From Acidobacteriaceae bacterium (GTDB lineage: Bacteria; Acidobacteriota; Terriglobia; Terriglobales; Acidobacteriaceae), in contig PLXP01000127.1 of assembly GCA_003151435.1 (NCBI GenBank), positions 1-41,765 of the forward strand: DNA of 41,765 nucleotides, in the 5' to 3' direction. The notes under the pieces were generated by a model. The model saw only the letters and a list, made by a program, of their open reading frames with translations, did no database searches and was not told where the DNA came from. The translations under genes and the position numbers were made by a program. Below, in pieces: positions 26,575 through 35,903 of the stretch (within the stretch, counting starts at the first letter, position 1; each line of letters starts with the position of its first letter).

Positions 26575-27738
26575 TTAGTCATCGCTGCTGAAGATCAACC
26601 GGTCGCTAAAACTGAATTTTGTACCCACATCGCTGGACAAGCCTGCGGAGCCCGTGCTGTTGGCGGCGCCCCCGAGACTGAAGCTTGCGCCACTGAACGT
26701 GGCCACATCGGTGCCTACAGTTGCCGGTACCATCTGCAGCGGGTTCAGATTCGTCGTTGTGCTGGTTGTTGTGCGTCCGCTTTGCAATCCCGCAAAGGCG
26801 CCCGCGGTTGCCGATACTCCGGCGGAAGCCGAGGCCCCGAAGGCAGGAGCAAGTCCGCTGATTACGCTTGCGGAAACGGAACTACCCGCCGCAATGCCTG
26901 CCGATATTCCCGCCGAGGCACTGGCCGAAACACCACCGGATATGCCCACCGACGAGCCCCCACCAATGCCCGCGGATGCGCCTGCCGAAACGCCGAAGCC
27001 CAGTCCAGCACCGGCCGACGCAGAGGGCGCGGTGACGAACGCAGCCGGTGGGTTGAGCTGCACTCCGCCACTCACCTGCATTGATGCTCCACCGGTGAAG
27101 CGCAAGCTCTCCAAGCCATTGCTTGCGCCCAGTTGCCGGGCCGCGCTTGGGTCACCGCCGCGCGTTGCCATGGAAAGAGCGCTGTCGCTGCTCGAACTCG
27201 GGACCAGGCTGCCGGCGTTTGTGGGGCCGGAGAGATTTGCGCCCTCATCGAACACGTTATCCTGTCGCGACAAACCGATGCTGACCAGTGCACGCAGGGC
27301 GACTCCATCGGCAGAGAAGAAATCGATGGTCTCCTTGAAGGAATCCATGATGCCCTGGAACTGATAGGTTCCCCACTGAAAGCAGAGCACTGGCGGCGCC
27401 TTTGGAGGTGGACCTGACGAGTTTCCATTGGCGCTGGGCGGAGCGGAGTTGGAGGCCGCGGCCGATGCGTTCCCCGATGCCTGCATGAACAGCGCCACCT
27501 GGTTGGTCACCGTGCGCACATCCGAGCCGGTGTCGGTGGAATCGAACTGCAGATCCATCGTCAGCTTGCCTGAAAACTGCGCGACGTATTGCACCTTCTT
27601 CGGCCCGCCCGACTGCTGCGCGACCGAGTTCTCCACCAAATACACCAGCGAAGCGGGGTTGAAGTGCACCGTCAGCGGCGTGCCGTTGGGCAATGCAGTG
27701 AGGGTAGCCTTCGCGACTTGTGGCGGCTGTTGGGGCAT
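26575..27738 (-). CDS. CIS tube-associated protein (Afp7-like) with Gly/Ala/Ser-rich C-terminal region, 387 aa
   Basis: 'AKATLTALPNGTPLTVHFNPASLVYLVENSV...GPKKVQYVAQFSGKLTMDLQFDSTDTGSDVRTVTNQVALFM...PPVLCFQWGTYQFQGIMDSFKETIDFFSADGVALRALVSIGL' matches the CIS tube protein N-terminal domain. Confidence 0.88.
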   Translation of the reverse strand: MPQQPPQVAKATLTALPNGTPLTVHFNPASLVYLVENSVAQQSGGPKKVQYVAQFSGKLTMDLQFDSTDTGSDVRTVTNQVALFMQASGNASAAASNSAPPSANGNSSGPPPKAPPVLCFQWGTYQFQGIMDSFKETIDFFSADGVALRALVSIGLSRQDNVFDEGANLSGPTNAGSLVPSSSSDSALSMATRGGDPSAARQLGASNGLESLRFTGGASMQVSGGVQLNPPAAFVTAPSASAGAGLGFGVSAGASAGIGGGSSVGISGGVSASASAGISAGIAAGSSVSASVISGLAPAFGASASAGVSATAGAFAGLQSGRTTTSTTTNLNPLQMVPATVGTDVATFSGASFSLGGAANSTGSAGLSSDVGTKFSFSDRLIFSSDD

Positions 27739-27750
27739 GGTCTTTTGCGG

Positions 27751-28236
27751 TTACACTGTGGGCGTCACCGACCACAGTCCTTCATGTGCCAAATGCAATT
27801 CCTCAATGCCGATTTCCTGGTTGCGTGCATTCAGGTCGGCAAACTTGTACTTGATGGGCATGGCGCGATCCAGTTGCCACGCCAGCACCGCTGTTCCGTC
27901 CACATCGAGCAGGTTCACGGTCACCTGCATTCTCGGCGCAAACATTCCGGTACTGATGGAATTGAAAATCTGGTAGAGATTTTGATTGCTGCTGATGCCG
28001 CGTTTCAGCACCACGGTTGCGAAGGTGGTACCGCCGGCACGCTGTGCCGCCCCGTAGTTGCGGCCGCCTTCCCTGATCACCTTGGGTTCCATCGTCGCTT
28101 CCAAGCCTGTGCATTCGGCAAACGATCCGGAGCACACCGGAAACTGCTCATGGCTGTCATCACCGGTGAGCGAATCGGTGAAGAAGTCCACCTGGAAACG
28201 GAAGACGTGAAGCGGAGTGAGGGAGGCGGTCGCCAT
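27751..28236 (-). CDS. Tail tube protein 2 (gp19/Afp5-like), 161 aa
   Basis: 'FRFQVDFFTD...CSGSFAECTGLEATMEPKVIREGGRNYGAAQRAGGTTFATVVLKRGISSNQNLYQIFN', T4 gp19-like tail tube pattern. Confidence 0.93.
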   Translation of the reverse strand: MATASLTPLHVFRFQVDFFTDSLTGDDSHEQFPVCSGSFAECTGLEATMEPKVIREGGRNYGAAQRAGGTTFATVVLKRGISSNQNLYQIFNSISTGMFAPRMQVTVNLLDVDGTAVLAWQLDRAMPIKYKFADLNARNQEIGIEELHLAHEGLWSVTPTV

Positions 28237-29840
28237 CAGCTTGCCTCCGCGAGGTTGGCCGCGATCTCTTGAACGCTGGTGCTGCTGGTTTCCATCGCCA
28301 GCTTCACCCTGATCGTCTCAATGGTTGACGCTGCGGTGAACGTCACTTCGCAAATCAGACGTCCATTATCTAAATCGTTTTGGGTCATGGTGGTTTGGTC
28401 GCACCGCACAGTGAAGGCATCTTTCACGGTGGCTCCGGCCAGTGCATTCAATGTCCACAGGCGCGTCAGCAGGTTCTGCAGGAATCGCTGCACGCGTCCC
28501 CACAGTGCAGGTCCGTTCGATTGGAAGACCGCGCTCTCGCCCATCCGCCGAGCGGCGCGGCAGATTACCGACACCAATCGATTCACGGGACCAGAGCGGT
28601 AGCTCTCCCCTGGATAGGCCGTCACGTCAGAGAGCAACCGCAGACCACTTGGAGTAAACCCGAACAGGCTGAGCCGTTCGATCAAGGCCTTGGGCTGAGC
28701 GCTTGGAGAAGCGACGCCCCACACGAGCGGCTGCGCAGAACTCCGCATCTCCCAATCAGGAAGCGCGGGCGACACGTCGTAGATTTCGGACGGTGTGATC
28801 TTGGTGGCGCTGGTGAAGGTTCCACGAATCAGCGCATTGCGCGCCAGTAACCCGGCCAACGCGCCATCCGGGGGTTCCAAGGATTCCAACAGCACGCTCG
28901 AGCCTGAAGTCTTCAGCCACGGGTAAGCAAGCTGCAGGAAAGAGCTCGATATATTCCCGGCTGGAACCATCCCGTCCGGAAGCACAATCTCAGGCATCTC
29001 CTTGGCAATCACCTGGTGCAGGTCCTGGGCAATCTCGGCACTGGAAGGATTCTCAGCAGCCGTTGCCGCATCAAGGTCCTGCGGAATCGGAAACGAAGCT
29101 ACAAACTGGATCTCGCGCAGATGGAGTTGATGAGTGAGACTGCCGCTCGACAAGTAATTCAAGATGGTGGCCACGTTCGTTGCCCATGTATCGTAGTCGG
29201 CGGATGCCAATCGCGGAGCCGGGGAGGGAAACGTCCGGTACTGTTGCGGAGTGATGTCGCCCTGTGAGCACTCGACAAATACCTCGGGACCGCTCGGCTT
29301 CGCAGGCAGTTGTCCCGCCGCGCCATCCTGCTGCGAAGCGCACAGCATAGGAAGATCGGGCGCCACAAGAAACGACACATCGTCAAGCATTACAAGACTG
29401 CTGACACCCGTCCAGCTATCCGCCATGTCTGGACCGTACGCGGTGTTCGGAAGCAACGATGTCAGCTTGGCTGCTTTGTCCTGCGCTGTGTCTTTTGGCG
29501 TAACCGGGTCACCTGCACGAACGACGTAGCACCGCCTGCCACCTTGAGCAAAGAAGCTGCGCACCGCCGCGGCCACATAATCGGTGCCGAAGCCGGTTCC
29601 AGCACTTCCGTCGTCGAAGAGCGAAGTGAATCCGACATAGCGCTCGAGCAGAATCGGAACGTTGGTGATCTGCGCAATACGTGAATTCGAATATCCGAGC
29701 GAGGTGAGCCACGCAGCCGTCGCTGCCGGCAGTGCGGCGCCGGGCAGCAGCCGAATGAGCCCGACAAAGCAGGCGACATCGGCGCGGCCCGGATCCACCT
29801 GCGGCGGTGCGGGCTGATTATCGAAGATCACGCGGCTCAT
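28236..29840 (-). CDS. Tail sheath protein 2 (Afp3/4-like), 534 aa
   Basis: 'AVRSFFAQGGRRCYVVRAGDP' and C-terminal 'ALWGRVQRFLQNLLTRLWTLNALAGATVKDAFTVRCDQTTMTQNDLDNGRLICEVTFTAASTIETIRVKLAME', conserved sheath C-terminus. Confidence 0.92.
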   Translation of the reverse strand: MSRVIFDNQPAPPQVDPGRADVACFVGLIRLLPGAALPAATAAWLTSLGYSNSRIAQITNVPILLERYVGFTSLFDDGSAGTGFGTDYVAAAVRSFFAQGGRRCYVVRAGDPVTPKDTAQDKAAKLTSLLPNTAYGPDMADSWTGVSSLVMLDDVSFLVAPDLPMLCASQQDGAAGQLPAKPSGPEVFVECSQGDITPQQYRTFPSPAPRLASADYDTWATNVATILNYLSSGSLTHQLHLREIQFVASFPIPQDLDAATAAENPSSAEIAQDLHQVIAKEMPEIVLPDGMVPAGNISSSFLQLAYPWLKTSGSSVLLESLEPPDGALAGLLARNALIRGTFTSATKITPSEIYDVSPALPDWEMRSSAQPLVWGVASPSAQPKALIERLSLFGFTPSGLRLLSDVTAYPGESYRSGPVNRLVSVICRAARRMGESAVFQSNGPALWGRVQRFLQNLLTRLWTLNALAGATVKDAFTVRCDQTTMTQNDLDNGRLICEVTFTAASTIETIRVKLAMETSSTSVQEIAANLAEAS

Positions 29841-29879
29841 AACATTCTCTCGTGGACGCTACTTGCTTTCAGTCTGTGA

Positions 29880-30341
29880 TCAGCCAGCCTGGGAGATCTC
29901 GATCGTCTCGGGAGCCAGCACCAGCTCTTCAATGGCGATGTCGCCTGCGCCCTTGCCGCTGAGCGTCGGGCCGGTGTATCCCTTTGGCGTGACGTTGTAC
30001 AGCTTGAAGACCTGGACCGGATTGTTGGCTTCATCGCGAAGCGTGATGGTTACGTCGCGCTGAGCTGAGCTGCCGTTGGTCCGTGCGTCGGTGATCCAGG
30101 CCCACAAGTCCGACGTATCAACCACGCCGCGTTTCAGCGTGACATCGGCAGTGGTGTGCATGCCCGAGTACTTGCGGACATAATTGGCGACGTCGTTGCC
30201 GTCGCGGTACTCGGAAATGTGCAACTCGGTTTTGAGCCCGGCAAGATCTGAGAAGCCGCCCAGTGGCTTCTCTGGATCGCGCGACCCCTTGAGATCGACG
30301 AGGTAGTTATAGGACGGGTAGGGCGCGGTACGGTTTGCCAT
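29880..30341 (-). CDS. Tail tube protein 1 (Afp1-like), 153 aa
   Basis: 'PYPSYNYLVDLKG...GGFSDLAGLKTELHISEYRDGNDVANYVRKYSGMHTTADVTLKRGVVDTSDLWAWITDARTNG', gp19-like tube pattern. Confidence 0.94.
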   Translation of the reverse strand: MANRTAPYPSYNYLVDLKGSRDPEKPLGGFSDLAGLKTELHISEYRDGNDVANYVRKYSGMHTTADVTLKRGVVDTSDLWAWITDARTNGSSAQRDVTITLRDEANNPVQVFKLYNVTPKGYTGPTLSGKGAGDIAIEELVLAPETIEISQAG

Positions 30342-30371
30342 CGAGATTCTCCTCTTTCAGCGAAACTTGTT

Positions 30372-32225
30372 TTAGCTCGGTGCATTTGCCGTCTTCTGGC
30401 CAATGCGGAAGATAACGAACTCGGCCGGCTTCAACAGCGCAACTCCGATCAGGCAAATCAGGCGCCCATTATCGAGATCGTTCTGCGTCATCGTGGTGCG
30501 GTCGCAGCGAACGAAATAGGCGTCGCTGGCAGATGTGCCCAGCAGATTGCCCTCATGGAACTCATTGTTGAGGAACGAGTCGATCGAATCTGAAACCCTC
30601 GCCCACAACGACGGCCCGTTGTTTTCAAACACTGCCCACTGCGTGCCGACGTCGATGGAGTGTTCGAGATAGATCAGGTAGCGGCGCACGTTAATGTACA
30701 TCAACTCCGTATCGGAACTGACGGTTCGCGCGCCCCAGACGCGGTACCCGCGATCCGGGAAGAAGCGAAGACAGTTGATTCCGATGGGATTGAGCACCGA
30801 CTGCTCGGCAAAGTTGATGTGGCGTTCCAGATCCACCGCGGCCAGCACCACTTCATTCGCAGGAGCTTTTGCCACGCTGTGTTGCGTGTCGCTGCGCGCA
30901 TAAATGCCGGCCATAAAACCGGACGGGGGAACCAGAATCTGGGCCGGGCTCGATGTGCCGGCAACCGCGAGCGGGTTGGGAGTGTAAACCCATGGCACAT
31001 ACAGCGCCGCGTAGCTTGAGTCGATCTGCGCACGGACATTCTCATAATCCGAATCCAGCAGGTGAGGCCCGGCCTCGAGAATCGCCACGCGATATGCGCG
31101 CTGCGCTTCCACATGGGGAATGAGGCTGCCGATCATGATGTTAGTGCTGTCGGAGTAGATGGATGAACCGGGCGTCGCCACGATCGCGATGTCTTCAAGA
31201 GCCTGCAGGTAGCTGAGTGGCTTCACGTAGTCCGTGGCCATTGGTTCCGCGCCGTCGTCACCACCGCTCAGCGTGAAGGTAGCTGGAGCAGTTGGCGTTG
31301 GAGGTGTGGCCGAGGGATCGTTCCAAGTTGGGAAGAGCGCTTTGAACAAAGTCAGGCCCGTTCCCAGCGAACTGCCGATCTCAACCCAAATCTGGTTTTG
31401 CAGTGCATCAATCGGGCGCGGAGGATTGGCGCCCAGCACGCTGCCAATGTAGTTGGGATGATTTGGATCCAATCCCAGGCCGCTATAAACCAACTCTTGC
31501 CCAGCCGCTCCCGGTGCCGTCACTTGCACGGTGAGCACGTACAGCTTCGCGGGGAAATTTGCCGCGGTCATCGCCACCGGTGTGGCAGCGTTGGACATGA
31601 ATGTGCTGCCTGTCCCATTGGCATAGAACGTTGCCGTTCCTCCTCCTGTGCCGGGCTCGCCCAACAACGACCCGGCCGGCAGATTGGCCAGGTTGTTGAA
31701 ATTGAGCGTCCGCGCCGCGATGAGTGAGATCGTAACCAGTTGCCCATTCAGGAAGGCGCCTGGGAACCGTCCGGCGACCACCACATCGGTCGCGGACGAC
31801 GTGCCGGATGTGGCGACACCCGGATCGATTGTTCCCGCACCTGTCCCAGGTTTGTTGGCGTACACCCGCGACACATAGAGCATGGATCCGCCATTGGTAA
31901 AGAACGCCTGGACGGCCATCGCCATGTAGTTGATGTTCTTTGCGGGATCCGCAGACGTCGTGCTCAACGACAGGCCGGCATAGCCGCCGTAGATGTTTTG
32001 GTAATCCCCGAAGCTGGTCAGCAGTTGCGGAACACCACCCGACGGACTGCCCGCGGTAGGGCTGCCACTGGCCGGAAGCCCGCCATACGGCATGCCGCCA
32101 ACAGGGCCTGTCAAGGTAGGTCCGGCAAATGCCGTGGTCGTGGTTCCCACACCTTCAATTGTTGGTGCGCTGTAACTGACTTCTTCAACGTATACCCCTG
32201 GCGCGAGATAGCTGGGCACGGGCAT
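30372..32225 (-). CDS. Tail sheath protein 1 (Afp2-like), 617 aa
   Basis: Starts 'PSYLAPGVYVEEVSYSAPTIEGVGTTTTAFAG'; C-terminus 'INVRRYLIYLEHSIDVGTQWAVFENNGPSLWARVSDSIDSFLNNEFHEGNLLGTSASDAYFVRCDRTTMTQNDLDNGRLICLIGVALLKPAEFVIFRIGQ'. Confidence 0.96.
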   Translation of the reverse strand: MPVPSYLAPGVYVEEVSYSAPTIEGVGTTTTAFAGPTLTGPVGGMPYGGLPASGSPTAGSPSGGVPQLLTSFGDYQNIYGGYAGLSLSTTSADPAKNINYMAMAVQAFFTNGGSMLYVSRVYANKPGTGAGTIDPGVATSGTSSATDVVVAGRFPGAFLNGQLVTISLIAARTLNFNNLANLPAGSLLGEPGTGGGTATFYANGTGSTFMSNAATPVAMTAANFPAKLYVLTVQVTAPGAAGQELVYSGLGLDPNHPNYIGSVLGANPPRPIDALQNQIWVEIGSSLGTGLTLFKALFPTWNDPSATPPTPTAPATFTLSGGDDGAEPMATDYVKPLSYLQALEDIAIVATPGSSIYSDSTNIMIGSLIPHVEAQRAYRVAILEAGPHLLDSDYENVRAQIDSSYAALYVPWVYTPNPLAVAGTSSPAQILVPPSGFMAGIYARSDTQHSVAKAPANEVVLAAVDLERHINFAEQSVLNPIGINCLRFFPDRGYRVWGARTVSSDTELMYINVRRYLIYLEHSIDVGTQWAVFENNGPSLWARVSDSIDSFLNNEFHEGNLLGTSASDAYFVRCDRTTMTQNDLDNGRLICLIGVALLKPAEFVIFRIGQKTANAPS

Positions 32226-32274
32226 CCTCCTGATTTCAATTCCCGGTTGCGATTACTCGTTGCATCCTCATGTC

Positions 32275-33045
32275 TCAAACCGTTAGTTCAAAACTCATGG
32301 ACAATTCCTGTCCGGAAGCAAGCAATACCGGCTGGCTGCTGGACTTGAGTGCGGGATTGGAAAGATTGGTCAATATGTCATCCGGATTCGGAATCCAACT
32401 CGCCGGTTGAGTCAGCACGCTGGGATCGAAGAATGCCGTGACTGTGGCTGCAACTGTCGACACAGTGACTGGTCCGTGGCCGGTGGTGTTGGCCTGCACC
32501 TTCAACCCGATCACCGCCAACAGCGCTTCACCATTGACGTCGGTCTGGCCGGTCGCAATCACGGATTGGTCACTGTTCCTCACCACCCGAAGAACGGCCC
32601 AGGGCAATCCCTGAGATGGCGTTGAACCATGGCGCGTCACGGAAGCGTGAATTGAGGCCCAGTTCGGCCCGATGACAGCGGCTGGCGACGGATAGAGCGG
32701 TACTTGCTGCGGGACGAATACGCCGGCTGGCGCCACCGGGGCGGGAGGAATCGCAGGTACGGCCAGAGGCGCGTGTACTACGACGCGACGCGGCAAATAT
32801 CGGCGGCTGGGATCTTGCAGTGTAACTTCAAATGGCACCGCCGCAGGCCAGGTCCCAGTTGGAATAAACTGGCCGGTGAGTAAATCGAATCCCGGACCAT
32901 TGAAGATGACATAGATGCCGCTTCGGTTCGGCTTTACCGTCCATTGCGGGGTGGTTACAGGAATGGCGGGCACCACCGGACTGCCGGTGATGGCATCCAC
33001 ACACACAAACCCGCCCAGAACTCTGCGGTCTACCAACTCGATCAT
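32275..33045 (-). CDS. eCIS-associated Ig-like/carboxypeptidase-regulatory-like protein, 256 aa
   Basis: Start MIELVDRRVLGGFVCVDAITG at 33045, ATGA overlap with the upstream gene; 'LRVVRNSDQSVIATGQTDVNGEALLAVIGL' is beta-sandwich-like. The longer tracked ORF start (33765) overlaps the Pvc16 gene out of frame. Confidence 0.8.
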   Translation of the reverse strand: MIELVDRRVLGGFVCVDAITGSPVVPAIPVTTPQWTVKPNRSGIYVIFNGPGFDLLTGQFIPTGTWPAAVPFEVTLQDPSRRYLPRRVVVHAPLAVPAIPPAPVAPAGVFVPQQVPLYPSPAAVIGPNWASIHASVTRHGSTPSQGLPWAVLRVVRNSDQSVIATGQTDVNGEALLAVIGLKVQANTTGHGPVTVSTVAATVTAFFDPSVLTQPASWIPNPDDILTNLSNPALKSSSQPVLLASGQELSMSFELTV

Positions 33046-33641
33046 GCGGTGCCTCCGTTCTGCACTGCAAAGCGGGTAGCAACCACTGGCAGTTCGGGAG
33101 TGAACGTCCGATCGACTCTGACCGCGCGCACAATATATCCGACGGTCAAACGGTACTTGGGGCCAAGCCCATCCCATATATCCAGAATGTCCTGCAGGCT
33201 CAGGTCGGCCGGAATGAGTTGCACCGCGTCCGTTGTGTTCCATCCCGGCGCGGACGATGAAAGCGAGAGGACTGAAACGTCCAGATTCGGATGAGACTGC
33301 AACTGCTGCATGGTCCACACCAGGATCTTCTGCTCTGCCTCCGCTCCTTCCGCTGACGCGTCCCAGTAAGTCACCAGATAGTGCAAATCGAGATACAACA
33401 CCGGCTGGTCGAAAGGCGAGTCCTGCAGGCGTGTCACGTTGCGATAATGTTCTGCAGTTGTCATGCGATGCAGAAACAGAGACACGGTCTTGTCCAGCGC
33501 GGTCGTATCCTCCTTCGCGATCTCCGCACTCGAAACCAGCTTGAAGGTGCAAGGAAACCCCACGACCGTTGGGTCGTAGTTGTTGGTCAGGTACTTTACC
33601 AGCGCGTCGCCCACAGCGAACACCGCCTGATAATCTGCCAT
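33042..33641 (-). CDS. DUF4255 / Pvc16-like tail terminator protein, 199 aa
   Basis: MADYQAVFAVGDALVKYLTNNYDP...VSLFLHRMTTAEHYRNVTRL...PVLYLDLHYLVTYWDASAEGAEAEQKILVWTMQQLQSHPNL, typical DUF4255 pattern. Start set at 33641. Confidence 0.92.
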   Translation of the reverse strand: MADYQAVFAVGDALVKYLTNNYDPTVVGFPCTFKLVSSAEIAKEDTTALDKTVSLFLHRMTTAEHYRNVTRLQDSPFDQPVLYLDLHYLVTYWDASAEGAEAEQKILVWTMQQLQSHPNLDVSVLSLSSSAPGWNTTDAVQLIPADLSLQDILDIWDGLGPKYRLTVGYIVRAVRVDRTFTPELPVVATRFAVQNGGTA

Positions 33642-33749
33642 CGGTTTCACCTCGTGCCTTCCTGCGAATTGATTCTTCAAACGCCAGCGGATAAACGATT
33701 TGCCGCACGTGAGAAAGCCGCGTTCGGCCAAGTTCACGCAGACAATCGT

Positions 33750-34100
33750 TTAGCACTTCGGGCATCCCGAGCTCCTCTTACTCCGAAGCCCTTCTTTCAG
33801 AAAACATTCAGCGTCCTTTCGGCGCGCCGGGTTCAGCCGGAATAAAGGCTCTGTGCCGACCCTCGTTTCCTCATCCACGTATCCTTCGGCAATCAACCAC
33901 TGCAGCGCTTCCTGCGTGCTTTCCACACTCCGCCGGACGGCCTCCTGCATCAGCCGCCATCGCGCGAGTTCCGTCAGACTATCCACGGCTTCAGGATTGC
34001 GCAGAAAGTAGCTCAGGATTTCCTTCGCGACCGGTACCCCAGAAGCCTTCCGATTGACCACGACAAGATCGCCCTTGACAGAGCTTGATGCAGATTGCAT
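33750..34100 (-). CDS. Small winged-helix-like protein, first gene of the eCIS operon
   Basis: 'VAKEILSYFLRNPEAVDSLTELARWRLMQEAVRRSVESTQEALQWLIAEGYVDEETRVGTEPLFRLNPARR' looks like a winged helix. Start uncertain (ATG at 34100 or GTG at about 34061). Confidence 0.65.
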   Translation of the reverse strand: MQSASSSVKGDLVVVNRKASGVPVAKEILSYFLRNPEAVDSLTELARWRLMQEAVRRSVESTQEALQWLIAEGYVDEETRVGTEPLFRLNPARRKDAECFLKEGLRSKRSSGCPKC

Positions 34101-34104
34101 GCCA
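34089..34104 (-). promoter_or_regulatory. Candidate sigma54 (-24/-12) promoter: TGGCAT-GCAAT-CTGCA
   Basis: Minus-strand TGGCATGCAATCTGCA has exact GG-N10-GC and matches TGGCAC-N5-TTGCA at 9 of 11 positions. It overlaps one candidate start codon. Confidence 0.35.
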
Positions 34105-34297
34105 TTTGAATGTGGATTGCCGCACGCGAAGAATGTGCAACTTACAGCACTGCTGCGACAGCACGTGTGAAGGGAGGGCAACTTTGGTCCCGGTGACATG
34201 ACCCTGCATTCAACCGAAACAAAGCACTTTGATTGAAACGGTGGGCGCCTATGAGGGGCGGGTCACAATCTACCCACCATGGGCCGCGAATGACCCA

Positions 34298-35677
34298 TCA
34301 GGCAGATGCGCCGGGAGCACGGTATTTGCTCGCGAGTCGTCCAAACGCGCGACGGTCCTTGCCCGCTTCACGAGCGGCGCGGGTTACGTTGCCCTCATGC
34401 TTCTCCATCAATTGCTTGACATACTCGCGCTCGAAGGACTGGATCGCACAGCGTTTGGCGGTGCGGAAGTCATGGCCGCTCGTTTCTCGTTCATCAACGA
34501 CCACGGAGACGGAGGAAGAATTCAGATCGATCGCCGAAGCAGCGATCTGCATCGCCGGCGAACACAATACCGCGCGCTGCATCACGTTGTAGAGCTCGCG
34601 TACGTTTCCCGGCCAGTGGTAGAGTTCGAGCTTGCGCGCCGCCGCCTGCGAAAGAAGCTTCTTGGGCGCGCCGACTGTCTTGCAGATATCTTCAATGAAA
34701 TGGCGGCTCAACAGAGCGATGTCGGAGCGTCGCTCCCGCAGTGCAGGCACGCGAATCCGCAGCACGTTGATACGGAAATAGAGGTCGGAGCGAAACACCT
34801 TCTGCTCCACGAGTTGCTCCAATTCACGGTTGGTGGCCGCAATGATCCTTACTTCCGCTCTCTTGAAGACTTCCGAACCAAGCGGGCGATAGGTGTGCTC
34901 TTGCAGCAGGCGCAGAACCTTGCATTGCGCCGTCAACGACAGGCTGTCAATCTCATCCAGAAATAATGTGCCGCCCTGGGCCAAAGCGACCAGTCCCTTC
35001 TGGTCTGAGCGCGCGTCAGTAAATGCGCCTCGTGCATGGCCAAACACCTCGTTTTCGAACAGATGGTCAGGCAGCGCACCGCAATCCACCGGAATGAAGG
35101 GGCCGCGGTGGCGCTTGCTCAACAGGTGGGTCACACGGGCGCAGAGTTCCTTGCCTGTACCTGTTTCTCCTGTCAGCAGAACCGGCGCGTCGTTGGCGCC
35201 AAACATCGAAACCTGCCCTAGCACTTTAAGGAAAGCAGGATCGCGTCCCACCAGTTGCTCGAAACCGATTTCAGCCGTCAGGCTGGCCTCGATCTCATTC
35301 AGGTCCCTGGCACCGCACGCCAGAAAGCGCCCAATCCGCTGGCTCAGTTCCTCCGGTCGAACGGGCCAGAGAAGAAAATCGTCCACCGTTTCCGTGGCTG
35401 CTTTCAGTAGGGTTCCGTCCTCTGCCGGCAGGATAGCAAAGACCGGAACCGAGACCGAATGTTCCCGGAGCCAGCGAAAGAATCCGATTGCTTTTTCGCG
35501 CTCAGAAACGGCATTGGCGATCACTAAAGCGTCTTTACCGTCGCGCAAATATTCCGGAGAAAAAGAATCCCAGCTCGTGCGGCGGGCATTCTCCCACCCG
35601 GGACACACAAAGCCACACTCCCCGCCACAGTGCGCGGGGAATCGTGGATCCTCGACAATGAGGATGCGCTTGGACAC
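34298..35677 (-). CDS. Sigma54-dependent-type AAA+ transcriptional activator (NtrC family) with degenerate receiver and Fis-type HTH, 459 aa
   Basis: 'VLLTGETGTGKELCARVTH', 'GHARGAFTDARSDQKGLVALAQGGTLFLDEIDSL', 'YHWPGNVRELYNVMQRAV', C-terminal 'HEGNVTRAAREAGKDRRAFGRL'. Confidence 0.93.
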   Translation of the reverse strand: MSKRILIVEDPRFPAHCGGECGFVCPGWENARRTSWDSFSPEYLRDGKDALVIANAVSEREKAIGFFRWLREHSVSVPVFAILPAEDGTLLKAATETVDDFLLWPVRPEELSQRIGRFLACGARDLNEIEASLTAEIGFEQLVGRDPAFLKVLGQVSMFGANDAPVLLTGETGTGKELCARVTHLLSKRHRGPFIPVDCGALPDHLFENEVFGHARGAFTDARSDQKGLVALAQGGTLFLDEIDSLSLTAQCKVLRLLQEHTYRPLGSEVFKRAEVRIIAATNRELEQLVEQKVFRSDLYFRINVLRIRVPALRERRSDIALLSRHFIEDICKTVGAPKKLLSQAAARKLELYHWPGNVRELYNVMQRAVLCSPAMQIAASAIDLNSSSVSVVVDERETSGHDFRTAKRCAIQSFEREYVKQLMEKHEGNVTRAAREAGKDRRAFGRLASKYRAPGASA

Positions 35678-35903
35678 CGTCTACACTCTCAGGGCAACGA
35701 CAGAAATCAGGGGAAGCGAAGCAGGTTACCGCAATGAGGGTTTACTGAACTTCGCCAGAAGTCTAACATGCTTTTTGTGGCGCTTTCTACGGCCATGTAA
35801 TTTAAATCAAATTCAATTTAGGGCGCAACCGCAAACGGATGGCGGATAAGCTCCAGATAAGGGCGGGTTCGCACTCACGTTGGTCCTCCGCGCCAATCCG
35901 AGT

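Noticed and set aside
32275-33765. 496-aa minus ORF as annotated in the track
   Set aside because: Its N-terminal 240 aa overlap the DUF4255/Pvc16 gene in another frame; the true start is most likely MIELVDRR at 33045.
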